From contig RSEH01000005.1 in assembly GCA_006503475.1 (NCBI GenBank), positions 124,001-188,000 on the forward strand: 64,000 bases of DNA, in the 5' to 3' direction. Shown here piece after piece: positions 38,019 to 46,098 of the stretch (position 1 is the stretch's first letter; each line of letters begins with the position of its first letter). A program made the position numbers and the translations under genes. The notes below the pieces were generated by a model, which saw only the letters and a list, made by a program, of their open reading frames with translations, was not told the DNA's origin and made no database searches. The stretch comes from Stentor roeselii (taxonomy: Eukaryota > Ciliophora > Heterotrichea > Heterotrichida > Stentoridae).

Positions 38019-38030
38019 CTAATAATCTAT
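38019..38030. promoter_or_regulatory. 12-bp head-to-head spacer
   Basis: Only CTAATAATCTAT separates the ATG of the BK channel (minus) from the ATG of the coiled-coil gene (plus). Any promoter must span this spacer and coding sequence on both sides, unless leader exons exist. Confidence 0.45.
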
Positions 38031-39137
38031 ATGGGATGTAATAATGCAAAACTAGCAGCTCTTCAAGAACTAGAACAAATCACGATTCAAATCAAAAAAG
38101 AAAACATTCAGCTTGAAAAAGAAAGAGACATGCTTAAAAGCAGCCACGACGACCGTCCTGAAGAAGAAAAAGATTCTTTGCAGGACTTGAAAGTGATGCA
38201 TAACGATTTAGAAAAAGAAGTAAAAGAGCTAAAAGAAATCATGCTCGAGTTTCTTCCTATTCCTGAAGCTAAAGACGCTGATTTTTTAATGGTCAAGAAC
38301 CTCATCGAAAACATCACCAACCTTCAATTGGAAATCGAGGAAAAAAGTGACATGCTTAAAGAAAAAACCAACAAAAAAAAAGCATTTTCTTCTCAACAGG
38401 CCTCTATCGAAAAAAACATTGGGCAGAGTGAAGAACAGATCATGGAACTTGAAACAACTATTCAAAAACATGAATGGAGCCTTAAAGAACAAGGCTTTGA
38501 AGAAACTAATAAAAAAGAAATTGAAAGACAAAGAACACTTGTCGAAGAAATACGGAATCACCATATAAACTTCGCGGAAATTAAAGAAGTCTCGAAAGAG
38601 TCTCAGCAAAGTGATGATGAAGAAAGTGACTCGAGTTCAGGCTCTAGTGAACAGAAAAGAACTTATGAAAATTTACTTGCTTTAAGTGAAATGGAAATTA
38701 ACAAAGAACTTAAAGAAGTGCAGACTGAACTTGATGTACTTGTTCAGGAAATTCATGATTTGGAATTACCGGAAAGTGAAATTTCTCATATGAATTCTTA
38801 TGTTTTTTCTTTACAGGAAAAGTTAAATTTTATATCGAAAAATTCTAATTTTGGAGAACAGATCTCTGAAAGTCAGGCGAAAATTGAAAAATTGAAGAAA
38901 CTTAAAACGAAGTTAAAACTTGAACTTCAAAGTTCGAAGAAAAAATTTGAAAAAGATGATAATTTATATGTCAAATTACAGGCTATTGATAATATTTTAC
39001 AGAGTAAGGGAAAACAGAAAGGGTTTGAATTTGATTTTAAGACTTGTGAGATTGTTGCTGATGTTGAGGATACCTTGAAAAAAGCGAGACAGGTGTCGAT
39101 GGAGTTAAAGAAAAAATATTACTACACTCAAGAATAA
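38031..39137 (+). CDS. Dually acylatable coiled-coil protein
   Basis: The protein has 368 aa from ATG 38031. The open frame extends upstream, but only inside the divergent channel gene. The N-terminus MGCNNAKLAA is a strong N-myristoylation site with an adjacent Cys for palmitoylation, so membrane attachment is likely. The rest is heptad-rich (residues 10-180 and 240-360) with a Ser/Asp/Glu-rich break (SDDEESDSSSGSSEQ). I recognise no family. In ciliates such proteins often sit at the cell cortex or ciliary membrane. Confidence 0.7.
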   Translation: MGCNNAKLAALQELEQITIQIKKENIQLEKERDMLKSSHDDRPEEEKDSLQDLKVMHNDLEKEVKELKEIMLEFLPIPEAKDADFLMVKNLIENITNLQLEIEEKSDMLKEKTNKKKAFSSQQASIEKNIGQSEEQIMELETTIQKHEWSLKEQGFEETNKKEIERQRTLVEEIRNHHINFAEIKEVSKESQQSDDEESDSSSGSSEQKRTYENLLALSEMEINKELKEVQTELDVLVQEIHDLELPESEISHMNSYVFSLQEKLNFISKNSNFGEQISESQAKIEKLKKLKTKLKLELQSSKKKFEKDDNLYVKLQAIDNILQSKGKQKGFEFDFKTCEIVADVEDTLKKARQVSMELKKKYYYTQE

Positions 39138-39176
39138 AACATCCAAAATCGAAAAATCCCATCTCACATTATTTAT

Positions 39177-39572
39177 TTAATCATCATCACTATAAACTTC
39201 CCATGAATCAAAAATGCTCTTCTGTTTATTAACCAAAATAGGAGGCAAGTTCGATTTCACATTAAAATTTTTATTCTCAGTACATCTACTCAAATGATCC
39301 TTCAACTCCACCTTTTTCCTCTTCTGATGTAAATTTTTTCCAGAAACTGCAGAAATTTTAACTGAAGTCGGTAAATTAGGTGTATCAAAAACGTTCCAAA
39401 AAGCTTTGCATTTATTATTAAAACTCAAATGAGGAGTTTTCTGAGACTCCATAGAGAACTGAAGTATTTTCTTAGGTAAAAAGTAATGATTTGCTTTTTT
39501 CTTCTTGAAATTAGCTGACTGGTTAAGTTTGGCATAGGCCAGAGGGGAGTTGCAGCTAAAGAAAGCCTGCAT
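39177..39572 (-). CDS. Hypothetical 131-aa basic protein
   Basis: The protein is Lys/Asn/Ser-rich with no membrane segment and ends in the acidic string SWEVYSDDD. The frame is clean, its ATG is 11 bp from the divergent ATG at 39584, and it stops 39 bp from the convergent coiled-coil gene. No family is recognised. It may be a short ciliary or cytoskeletal protein, but nothing in the sequence shows this. Confidence 0.5.
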   Translation of the reverse strand: MQAFFSCNSPLAYAKLNQSANFKKKKANHYFLPKKILQFSMESQKTPHLSFNNKCKAFWNVFDTPNLPTSVKISAVSGKNLHQKRKKVELKDHLSRCTENKNFNVKSNLPPILVNKQKSIFDSWEVYSDDD

Positions 39573-39583
39573 ATTAAGTATAA
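39573..39583. promoter_or_regulatory. 11-bp head-to-head spacer
   Basis: ATTAAGTATAA lies between two divergent start codons. It contains TATA-like strings on both strands (TATAA on plus, TTATAC on minus) directly against each ATG. Confidence 0.45.
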
Positions 39584-40510
39584 ATGACTGAAGTTGAAGT
39601 CAAAATTTTAAAACTTGATGGGATTTGCGGCTTCCCTGACGTGCTTTGCAGTGTTTATTCAAATAACACATTGTTAGATGCTTTTACGTTAGAGGATCAG
39701 CTGGTTGAACCCATTTTGTTCAGTGTTTCGGGAAGCTTGAAGCAGATGATTTTGATTACTGTTAAATGCATTTCTTTAAATGTTTTCATTGGATTTGCTA
39801 AGTTCAGATTGGATGATTTGGTTGACTTTGAATTTGTTTTAACTCTTCCTTTGGCACTACCTCGAAAAACTTTAGAAAATCAGGAAATTCCTACTGTTTC
39901 TTTGCAACTTGTTAGAAATAAAGTGAAAAAAAGTAAGAAAAGAGCAAAAAGTCTAGTTTTTCAATCTAATCAATACAAAAGATCGGAGTGGAATAAGTGG
40001 GAAGGACAGGTTGTTAAAAATTTACATAAGTTGAATAAAATTAAAAACAAGTTTAAAACAAAAATGAAGGAAATCAAGAAGTCTAATGAAAAGTTTCCTT
40101 TGGACTATAAACATTATAAGGATTTGATGAAAAGTGGTAAAAAAACTAGATTTTATAGGGAAAATGAAAAGGTTTGTAAAGAAATTATATTTAATAATGG
40201 AGAACTGGAAGTCGAATATTTTAATAATCAAGTCATTATATCCAGCTTGGTGGCTGAAGAGAGTAAAATGAACGTTGAAATCAATTTTTTTAGGAAATTG
40301 TTAAGAATTCATTCACTTGATGTGAATATTAAAACTGATGATGAATTATTTGATGAAATTCGTTTGAAGGAAAATGATCTGAAAAATGCTACTCAGGAAA
40401 TTGAAGATTTAGACTGCTTAATTAAAAAAAATTTGGAAGATATTGTTGTATTAAGTCAGGAGAACTTTACTTTAAGAAGAGAAATTTCATCATTAGAGCA
40501 GAAAAAATGA
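39584..40510 (+). CDS. C2-like domain plus coiled coil, function unknown
   Basis: The protein has 308 aa. The first 110 residues alternate short strands in a pattern like a C2 domain (VEVKILKLDGICGF, LDDLVDFEFVLTLPLAL, IPTVSLQLV), but the Ca-binding Asp are not evident. The middle is highly basic (KVKKSKKRAKS). The C-terminal 90 residues form a coiled coil ending SLEQKK. Its stop is TGA; read-through would add only 15 codons without character, so TGA is taken as a true stop. C2-plus-coil layouts occur in transition-zone proteins; this is an analogy only. Confidence 0.6.
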   Translation: MTEVEVKILKLDGICGFPDVLCSVYSNNTLLDAFTLEDQLVEPILFSVSGSLKQMILITVKCISLNVFIGFAKFRLDDLVDFEFVLTLPLALPRKTLENQEIPTVSLQLVRNKVKKSKKRAKSLVFQSNQYKRSEWNKWEGQVVKNLHKLNKIKNKFKTKMKEIKKSNEKFPLDYKHYKDLMKSGKKTRFYRENEKVCKEIIFNNGELEVEYFNNQVIISSLVAEESKMNVEINFFRKLLRIHSLDVNIKTDDELFDEIRLKENDLKNATQEIEDLDCLIKKNLEDIVVLSQENFTLRREISSLEQKK

Positions 40511-41089
40511 ATCAAGCTTCTTATGCATGACTTTAGTTTTAATTGTAGAAGATATTAAAATAGGTTAAATTTATGTTAAAGGTTATGGTAATTTTTGGTT
40601 TTTTATAAGGATCTTGATTATTTTATATTCAAGGCTGAAACAAAGAATAAGTCTCTATCCAAATTTTTCCAAATTTAAATTTTGAGAAATTAGTAAAAAA
40701 GGTTTTGTCGTAAAGATATTATTTATATCTAAACTCTAAAATTACTTCAAGCATACTTCAAAACTAATTAATGAAGAAAATAAGATACTTAATACAATGC
40801 CTTTACTTTCAACTTAAAAAAACAAGAGTGAAATTCATAACATTTTTTCAGTAAAATTGAATTCAGAAAATTTTATAATAAAAACTTTGGGTCTTGCCAT
40901 TCAATTCCAATTAAGAAATGTTCCAAAAATCAAATTCTCTAAAGAATCTCTACATCAATATTCAAACTATCTCTTAAATATCAAAAAAGAATTCTCAAAC
41001 ATAATAAACCTATAAAAATATTTATCATAATCTGAAAAAAACCTTTTCTTAAAAATATAAATAATTTTCCTCTCATCCAATTTAATTAA
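40511..41089. other. Intergenic, AT-rich
   Basis: These 579 bp follow the C2-like gene. They are strongly AT-rich with no frame of note. They end in TTTAATTAA just before the candidate small gene or RNA at 41090. Confidence 0.35.
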
Positions 41090-41270
41090 ATGTATCACAA
41101 AGTTGACTCAGATACTTTCAATAAGGGCGCTGGCAAGCGACCTGAATTTCTTCTGAAAGCAGCCTTAAGGCAGTGTGACTTTTTTCTAGTCCCATGAGAA
41201 GCTGTTCAGAATTGAGATAAAACATCTCCCTGACCAGCTGGTAATGGGTCTATACATACTTCATTTCTAA
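41090..41270 (+). other. Candidate small gene or structured RNA
   Basis: This block is richer in G and C than its surroundings. Reading as protein: ATG 41090 opens 35 codons (MYHKVDSDTFNKGAGKRPEF..), and a second frame from 41190 (SHEKLFRIEIKHLPDQL..) runs to TAA at 41268-41270; no standard intron joins them. Reading as RNA: two small hairpins (CGCU-GGCA-AGCG, GCC-UUAA-GGC) precede a long one (41191-41248) built of CCCAU/AUGGG, AGCUG/CAGCU, UCAG/CUGA and GAGAU/AUCUC. Both readings are possible; neither is proven. Confidence 0.35.
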
Positions 41271-41308
41271 TTCCATAAATCCTATTATTTTTTCCTTTTA
41301 AGATGGGA

Positions 41309-42052
41309 CTAATCCACAGGAATACAAAAAGGAATCTCAGGACACAACTGAGGAACCTTTAAATCATTTCCATCAATTCCAAAATACTCGACATTCCCTC
41401 CTCGAAACATCCCTTCCTACTCACCTCTTACATCAACTTCTCCAGTCAATCTATTTTCTCGAACATCCAAAACACCCAAAACCTTTGACAGAAAAATCGG
41501 CAGAGTTCCTGAAATCAAATTATTGAACAAATGAACAACTTCTAAATTATTCAAACCTGCTAAAGAACTAGGAATTTCTCCTGAAAATGAATTATGGTCC
41601 AGTTCAAGCACCTTAAGTTTCTTCAAACTTGCGAAGTTCGGCAAGGTTGCTGAAATTTGAGTGTAAGTCAAAGAAAGGACCTCGAGTTCAGAACACTGCA
41701 GCAGCTGACTGGGGAAGGACTCAATTGAAAAGTTGAAGATTTCAAAGTGTTTCAAAGATTTACTTGCACAGACATCACTAGGGACAGTCAAAGGAATCTC
41801 TAAGAACAAAGTGTTCGCTATTGAAAAGTACTCAATTTTTAAAAGGCCTGGAAAAACTCCTTCCGGCAGGTCTCCAGTGAAGTTCAAGTTTGTCAGGCAA
41901 ATGGAAGTCACTTCATTGTCCCAGTCGCAGTAGACCCCTTTCCATGAGCAGGGATTTTCACTGGTCCAGCTCTCGACTTGCAGAGAGTCTTGAAGTAAAA
42001 ACATCGGATTTGCTGAGACTGTGAAAATCAGAAGACTGGCGAAAAAAGACAT
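41309..42052 (-). CDS. Small secreted leucine-rich-repeat protein, plant-type LRR
   Basis: The protein has 242 aa from ATG 42052, beginning with a signal peptide (MSFFASLLIFTVSA). An LRRNT-type cap follows (SWTSENPCSWKGVYCDWDNE), then about five LRRs of the plant form LxGxIPxxL (NSFSGEIPSSLAGLNNLEVV, NNLISGTLPIFL, NRLTGEVD). A 15-nt intron (41417-41431) leads to a 35-residue C-terminus with two Cys. Heterotrichs and plants share this LRR class; the protein would act outside the cell or in the secretory path. The start lies 17 bp from the divergent WD40-TRP start. Confidence 0.8.
41417..41431 (-). other. 15-nt intron in the LRR gene
   Basis: On the minus strand it reads GTAAGAGGTGAGTAG. It joins ENRLTGEVD to EGMFRGGNVEYFG and carries an in-frame TAG. 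Confidence 0.8.
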
Positions 42053-42069
42053 AAAAACTTTAGGTATAA
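42053..42069. promoter_or_regulatory. 17-bp head-to-head spacer
   Basis: AAAAACTTTAGGTATAA separates the LRR start (minus) from the WD40-TRP start (plus). GTATAA abuts the plus-strand ATG. Confidence 0.45.
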
Positions 42070-45000
42070 ATGGCAGATTACGCTTTTGAGTCACTGAAAA
42101 ACTACCTTGAAGACATCAAAAATGGAGGATTGATGAAGAGTAGGATCAGGGAATTCAAGAAAATTGAAGAAAATATCTCAGCTGTTTGGCCTGTTCATAA
42201 AAAAAGGGTACTTGCTGGGTGTGAAGACGGGAAGATTGTTGTGTTGAGAAATGATTTGGCTTTTATTAGAGAAATTTCTTCGAATATTGGGAAAATTGGA
42301 AGGTTTATTAGGATTTGTCGAGAAGTTTATGTATTTGGAGATATTGAATTAGCTTTGAAGTTCGATGTGAAGTTTGAGAATGTGGAAGAAGTGCCTTTGC
42401 CATTTGCTATTTCTCTTAGTGACTACTCAACTACTTCGAAAATCGTTGTTTTTTATGTTTCTCAGTCAAATTCGGTATTTTTTAAGAACTGCTCAACTGA
42501 TATGAGACCTTTTGAAGGTCTTTCTGAAATACAGATGAATCATCCAGTAAAACATTTGAGACTTTCGAATTGTTACTTGTTCCTTTCAACGACTTGCACC
42601 TTGGAAAAGTGGAACTTGACGAAAAAAGAAGCAGAGGTCATGATAGAAGAAATGAATATTACAAGTCTTGCATGTTCTTCAGACTCTTGTTACTTTGTAT
42701 CAGATTTCACCTTGAAACAACTGAAAATCGACGCAGAACACAAAATTTTAACTAAAGAAGACCTAAAAATAGGAACAATAACTGAACTTAAACAAGGAGT
42801 CACAAGTATTTCATTGGCAAGTAAGAAATATTTGTATATTCTTGGACAATTAGACTTGTCGCTTTTTGATGTGTCTTCTCAAGGCTTTACATTTCTTTGT
42901 TCTTTTAAATTTGATAGTTTGAATTTAAAGGTCATTGCGGATTCTCACTATTTGTATACGTATTCCAAGGGACATATTCTTAGGATACAGACTCAGGAGG
43001 ACCTGCGGATGGAAAAATTAGCTGAAGTTGAAGATAGCATTGTTGATTATCAGTATTGTCATGATAATACTCTGTTTATTGCTACTTCAAAAAATGTTAT
43101 TTTTAAGTATTCGGTTGATATTGGGAAATTAACTTATGTTGAACAGATCAGAAAAGAGTATTATGAAGATGAAATTACATGTATTAGTGTCAATCCTATT
43201 AAATTTGAAATTGCTGTGGGTAGTAAAGAATCGACTATTAAGATTTTTTCCACTGAGAACCTCGATCAGCTCCGAATAATCCCGAATCACAAACTACCAA
43301 TATCTAAAGTGTGCCATCTTCATTCTTCCCTCATATCTGTAGGTTACTATGAAGATCAAGTTGAAGTTTTTATGGAATCAACTCAAAAGATAATAGACCA
43401 ATTCCGATTGACCCAAACATCAACAACTAAAGGAATTTTTTGTACAAATAATTCAGAATTTTTGTATATTTTGCAAGCAGAGTCAATAATAAGTTACAAT
43501 TTTAACGGAAAAAAAGAAGAAAAAATGACAACAAGAAATGATGGTACACTTTATTTTAAATGTGATGATTTATACATGGTTATTGTCAATGAAAAGACCA
43601 TTGAAGTCAGAGAGGTTAAAACGTTAGAAGTTGTTTGTAGTGCTGATTATCATAAGGTCACCAAATCAGAAAACATCTGCGCTATTGGCATCAGTTCAAA
43701 TTTTTTAATTATTTCGACTTCGAATACTATTCATTGTCTTAGTATTGAAAATAAAGTGTTTGTTGGAAATATTGACATTAAGGTCAAGATTAAAGATATA
43801 ATGTTTTTCAATCATATAATTTTACTTTGGGTTGATAAAGAAATTTATAAGATTCCTAATTTCGTTGAGAAAGGCTCAGAATCTTTTATTGTTGGACCTT
43901 CTACTCCTTCACTTGCTTTCATCTGCGCATTGAAAGAAACTTTAGAAGGCAAGGAACTTCCTGACCACATCTTTTCATGGACACTCCTTCCTCAATGCAT
44001 AAACATAATTCACCTCTTCGCTTACAACTGTTCAAGAGACCAAGTAAAAAAGTCCTTCAAAAGCGAAGGCAATCTTTTAAAATCAATAGCCGACATCTCG
44101 CCTCTAACAATATCCTTAAAAAAAGGTTTCAAAGACATCAGTGAATACCTAATAAAAAAAATAGCAAGAGAAAGTATATCAAGGCCAAACATTTTATCAA
44201 TAATCGAGCAAGACCTTGCATCAATAAACCGTTCACACATCGGTCCAATAAGCGAGATATACAAGCAAGCGATGAGTGAATCAAATCAAATAAAACTCCC
44301 TTCATACATCATACCCTTAAAGCCAGATCAAATCATTATAAGCAAAGGTTACATGATCGACCCGAGCAACTTCATCAACAAAGCCGCAGGTCCTCAAGCT
44401 GAGTCTTTTGTGACCTTCTTCAACAGCAACATGCGGCTTCAATTCGCCACCGGGTCAGAAGGATGCGTGAATTTCTTGAGTTCCTTGATTGCTTGCCAAG
44501 ATTCACAAGTTTTTAGCACTCAGATCATTAAGAACTATCTCAACTTCAAATGGGAAAATGCTTCTACTTATTTAAGACTGAATTTTTTTGTTTATATTTT
44601 GTTTCTTTTGTTGATCACTGTTGAGGATAAGATTAAAAATTATACTTGGAGAATTGTTGCTTTGGCTTTGGTACTTTTGATCAATTCTTTGGGACTTGTG
44701 GTTGAGTACTTGCAGATCAGGTTTAACTTTAAAGCGTATATTAGGAGTAAAACTAATTGGACTGACTTGACAAGGATTTTTTTGACTTTTTTATATGTTG
44801 TTATGGTTTTGGTAGGGGAAGAGTCGGAACAGTCGAAGAAGGATAAAATTGGGTACTCGACTATTGTGCTTTTTGCTTCTTATCTTAGGGGAATTATGCA
44901 TTTCAAGATGTTTAAAAGTACGAGATATATGATAAAAATGATTGAAGAAATTATTAAAGATAGTTTTTTCTTTGCAATCATTTTGGTTTATATTCTTTGC

Positions 45001-45570
45001 GCATTTACCACCTTTTACCATTTCGCCAGGACAGGAGCCAGTTACACTGAATCTTTTTCTATTGTATATCTTATCATGTTTGGAGAATTTGGATTTGATA
45101 AAGAGTCAATTATCGAATGGATATGTTTTTATTGTATAAGTATAGGTTTACCTCTTGTGATGTTTAACTTGTTGGTGGCTATTATGGGTGGAACATATCA
45201 GAGAGTTTATGGATCAATTGTTGAAAATGATTTTAAAGCAATGACTCAGTTGATTCTGGAATGTGAAATTGTAAGATCTGCATTTACAAATCCCGAAAAC
45301 AGTCAAATGTATATCCAAAGATGCATCGTTGGCAGTGAAGTAGAAACAAACTCCGACGAAAGCATAAACTCTAAAATAAAAGACTGCATAAACCACGTAA
45401 ACGAACTTCAAGAAAAAATCAAGAACTTCAAAAGCACGAGCCTAGTAGAATCCTGTTCAAGATACAAAAACGAGAAAATGGAGAAACTTGAAGCCTTCAA
45501 AACATTAGTAGAACAAAACAAAAAAGAAATCCTCGAAAAAGTGAATCAAAGTCTTCAAAAACTTAAATAG
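42070..45570 (+). CDS. WD40 beta-propeller fused to a TRP-like ion channel
   Basis: The protein has 1166 aa. Residues 1 to about 600 form repeated beta units typical of WD40 propellers (KRVLAGCEDGKIVVLRND, EITCISVNPIKFEIAVGSKE with STIKIFST). Residues about 835-1060 hold six TM helices of the TRP/polycystin ion-transport type (LNFFVYILFLLLITVED, LTRIFLTFLYVVMVLV, FFFAIILVYILCAFTTFYHF). A pore loop with LIMFGEFGFD precedes the last helix (PLVMFNLLVAIMGGTYQRV), and the FNLLVAIM string is TRP-typical. A C-terminal coiled coil (NELQEKIKNF) could drive tetramer formation. The channel should be cation-selective; what the propeller binds is unknown. Confidence 0.82.
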   Translation: MADYAFESLKNYLEDIKNGGLMKSRIREFKKIEENISAVWPVHKKRVLAGCEDGKIVVLRNDLAFIREISSNIGKIGRFIRICREVYVFGDIELALKFDVKFENVEEVPLPFAISLSDYSTTSKIVVFYVSQSNSVFFKNCSTDMRPFEGLSEIQMNHPVKHLRLSNCYLFLSTTCTLEKWNLTKKEAEVMIEEMNITSLACSSDSCYFVSDFTLKQLKIDAEHKILTKEDLKIGTITELKQGVTSISLASKKYLYILGQLDLSLFDVSSQGFTFLCSFKFDSLNLKVIADSHYLYTYSKGHILRIQTQEDLRMEKLAEVEDSIVDYQYCHDNTLFIATSKNVIFKYSVDIGKLTYVEQIRKEYYEDEITCISVNPIKFEIAVGSKESTIKIFSTENLDQLRIIPNHKLPISKVCHLHSSLISVGYYEDQVEVFMESTQKIIDQFRLTQTSTTKGIFCTNNSEFLYILQAESIISYNFNGKKEEKMTTRNDGTLYFKCDDLYMVIVNEKTIEVREVKTLEVVCSADYHKVTKSENICAIGISSNFLIISTSNTIHCLSIENKVFVGNIDIKVKIKDIMFFNHIILLWVDKEIYKIPNFVEKGSESFIVGPSTPSLAFICALKETLEGKELPDHIFSWTLLPQCINIIHLFAYNCSRDQVKKSFKSEGNLLKSIADISPLTISLKKGFKDISEYLIKKIARESISRPNILSIIEQDLASINRSHIGPISEIYKQAMSESNQIKLPSYIIPLKPDQIIISKGYMIDPSNFINKAAGPQAESFVTFFNSNMRLQFATGSEGCVNFLSSLIACQDSQVFSTQIIKNYLNFKWENASTYLRLNFFVYILFLLLITVEDKIKNYTWRIVALALVLLINSLGLVVEYLQIRFNFKAYIRSKTNWTDLTRIFLTFLYVVMVLVGEESEQSKKDKIGYSTIVLFASYLRGIMHFKMFKSTRYMIKMIEEIIKDSFFFAIILVYILCAFTTFYHFARTGASYTESFSIVYLIMFGEFGFDKESIIEWICFYCISIGLPLVMFNLLVAIMGGTYQRVYGSIVENDFKAMTQLILECEIVRSAFTNPENSQMYIQRCIVGSEVETNSDESINSKIKDCINHVNELQEKIKNFKSTSLVESCSRYKNEKMEKLEAFKTLVEQNKKEILEKVNQSLQKLK

Positions 45571-45607
45571 TCTTCCATAATCCACCTCTTTCTAAAAATT
45601 CAATAAA

Positions 45608-46057
45608 ATGTTATCCCGACTTCTAAGAAGTTTATCTTCATACGAAATGGTCGACATCTCATCAAAGCCAGTCCAGCACCGAACAGCGAAAGCAGAAGGA
45701 AAAATCTTTTTCTCAGCAGAAGGATTCAAACATCTACTCGAAAAAGGCAGCAGCAAAGGCAGCATTCATCAAATGTCAGAAGTCGCAGGGATCCTTGCAG
45801 CGAAACAAACTTCAAACCTTCTTCCTTTATGTCATCCTTTGTCGATATCTAAAGTAAAAGTCGAGCTTAAAGAAGACTTACAAGAAAAAAGCGTGAAAGT
45901 CGAAGCATTGGTGATCAGCGATGGAAAGACTGGAGTAGAAATGGAAGCTTTGACTGCTGTCAGTGTTTCTTTGCTTACTATTTATGATATGTGCAAGAAT
46001 TTTGAGAAACTGTTGAAGATCGGCGATATTAAGTTGGTTTATAAAGAAAAAATTTAA
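45608..46057 (+). CDS. moaC: MoaC-type cyclic pyranopterin monophosphate synthase
   Basis: The protein has 149 aa. After a short basic leader (MLSRLLRSLSSYE) that may target mitochondria comes a complete MoaC domain: MVDISSKPVQHRTAKAEG, AAKQTSNLLPLCHPL and the catalytic region VEMEALTAVSVSLLTIYDMCK. MoaC (MOCS1B in animals) makes cPMP from the MoaA product, the first step of molybdenum cofactor synthesis. In animals it is fused to MOCS1A; here it stands alone, as in bacteria and plants. No other Moco gene is in the window. Confidence 0.95.
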   Translation: MLSRLLRSLSSYEMVDISSKPVQHRTAKAEGKIFFSAEGFKHLLEKGSSKGSIHQMSEVAGILAAKQTSNLLPLCHPLSISKVKVELKEDLQEKSVKVEALVISDGKTGVEMEALTAVSVSLLTIYDMCKNFEKLLKIGDIKLVYKEKI

Positions 46058-46098
46058 ATTTTGATAGGAATTTTTTATAATGTCAACATGAGCAATAA

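Noticed and set aside
40508-40510. TGA stop at the end of the C2-like gene as a sign of a code where UGA is Trp (as in Blepharisma)
   Set aside because: Long genes use TGG for Trp and are not broken by in-frame TGA, and read-through adds only 15 codons without protein character. The standard code fits better.
41191-41248. SECIS element for a selenoprotein
   Set aside because: AUGA and AA are placed as expected, but the 3' strand lacks the GA of the tandem G-A core and no gene upstream has a selenoprotein-like UGA.
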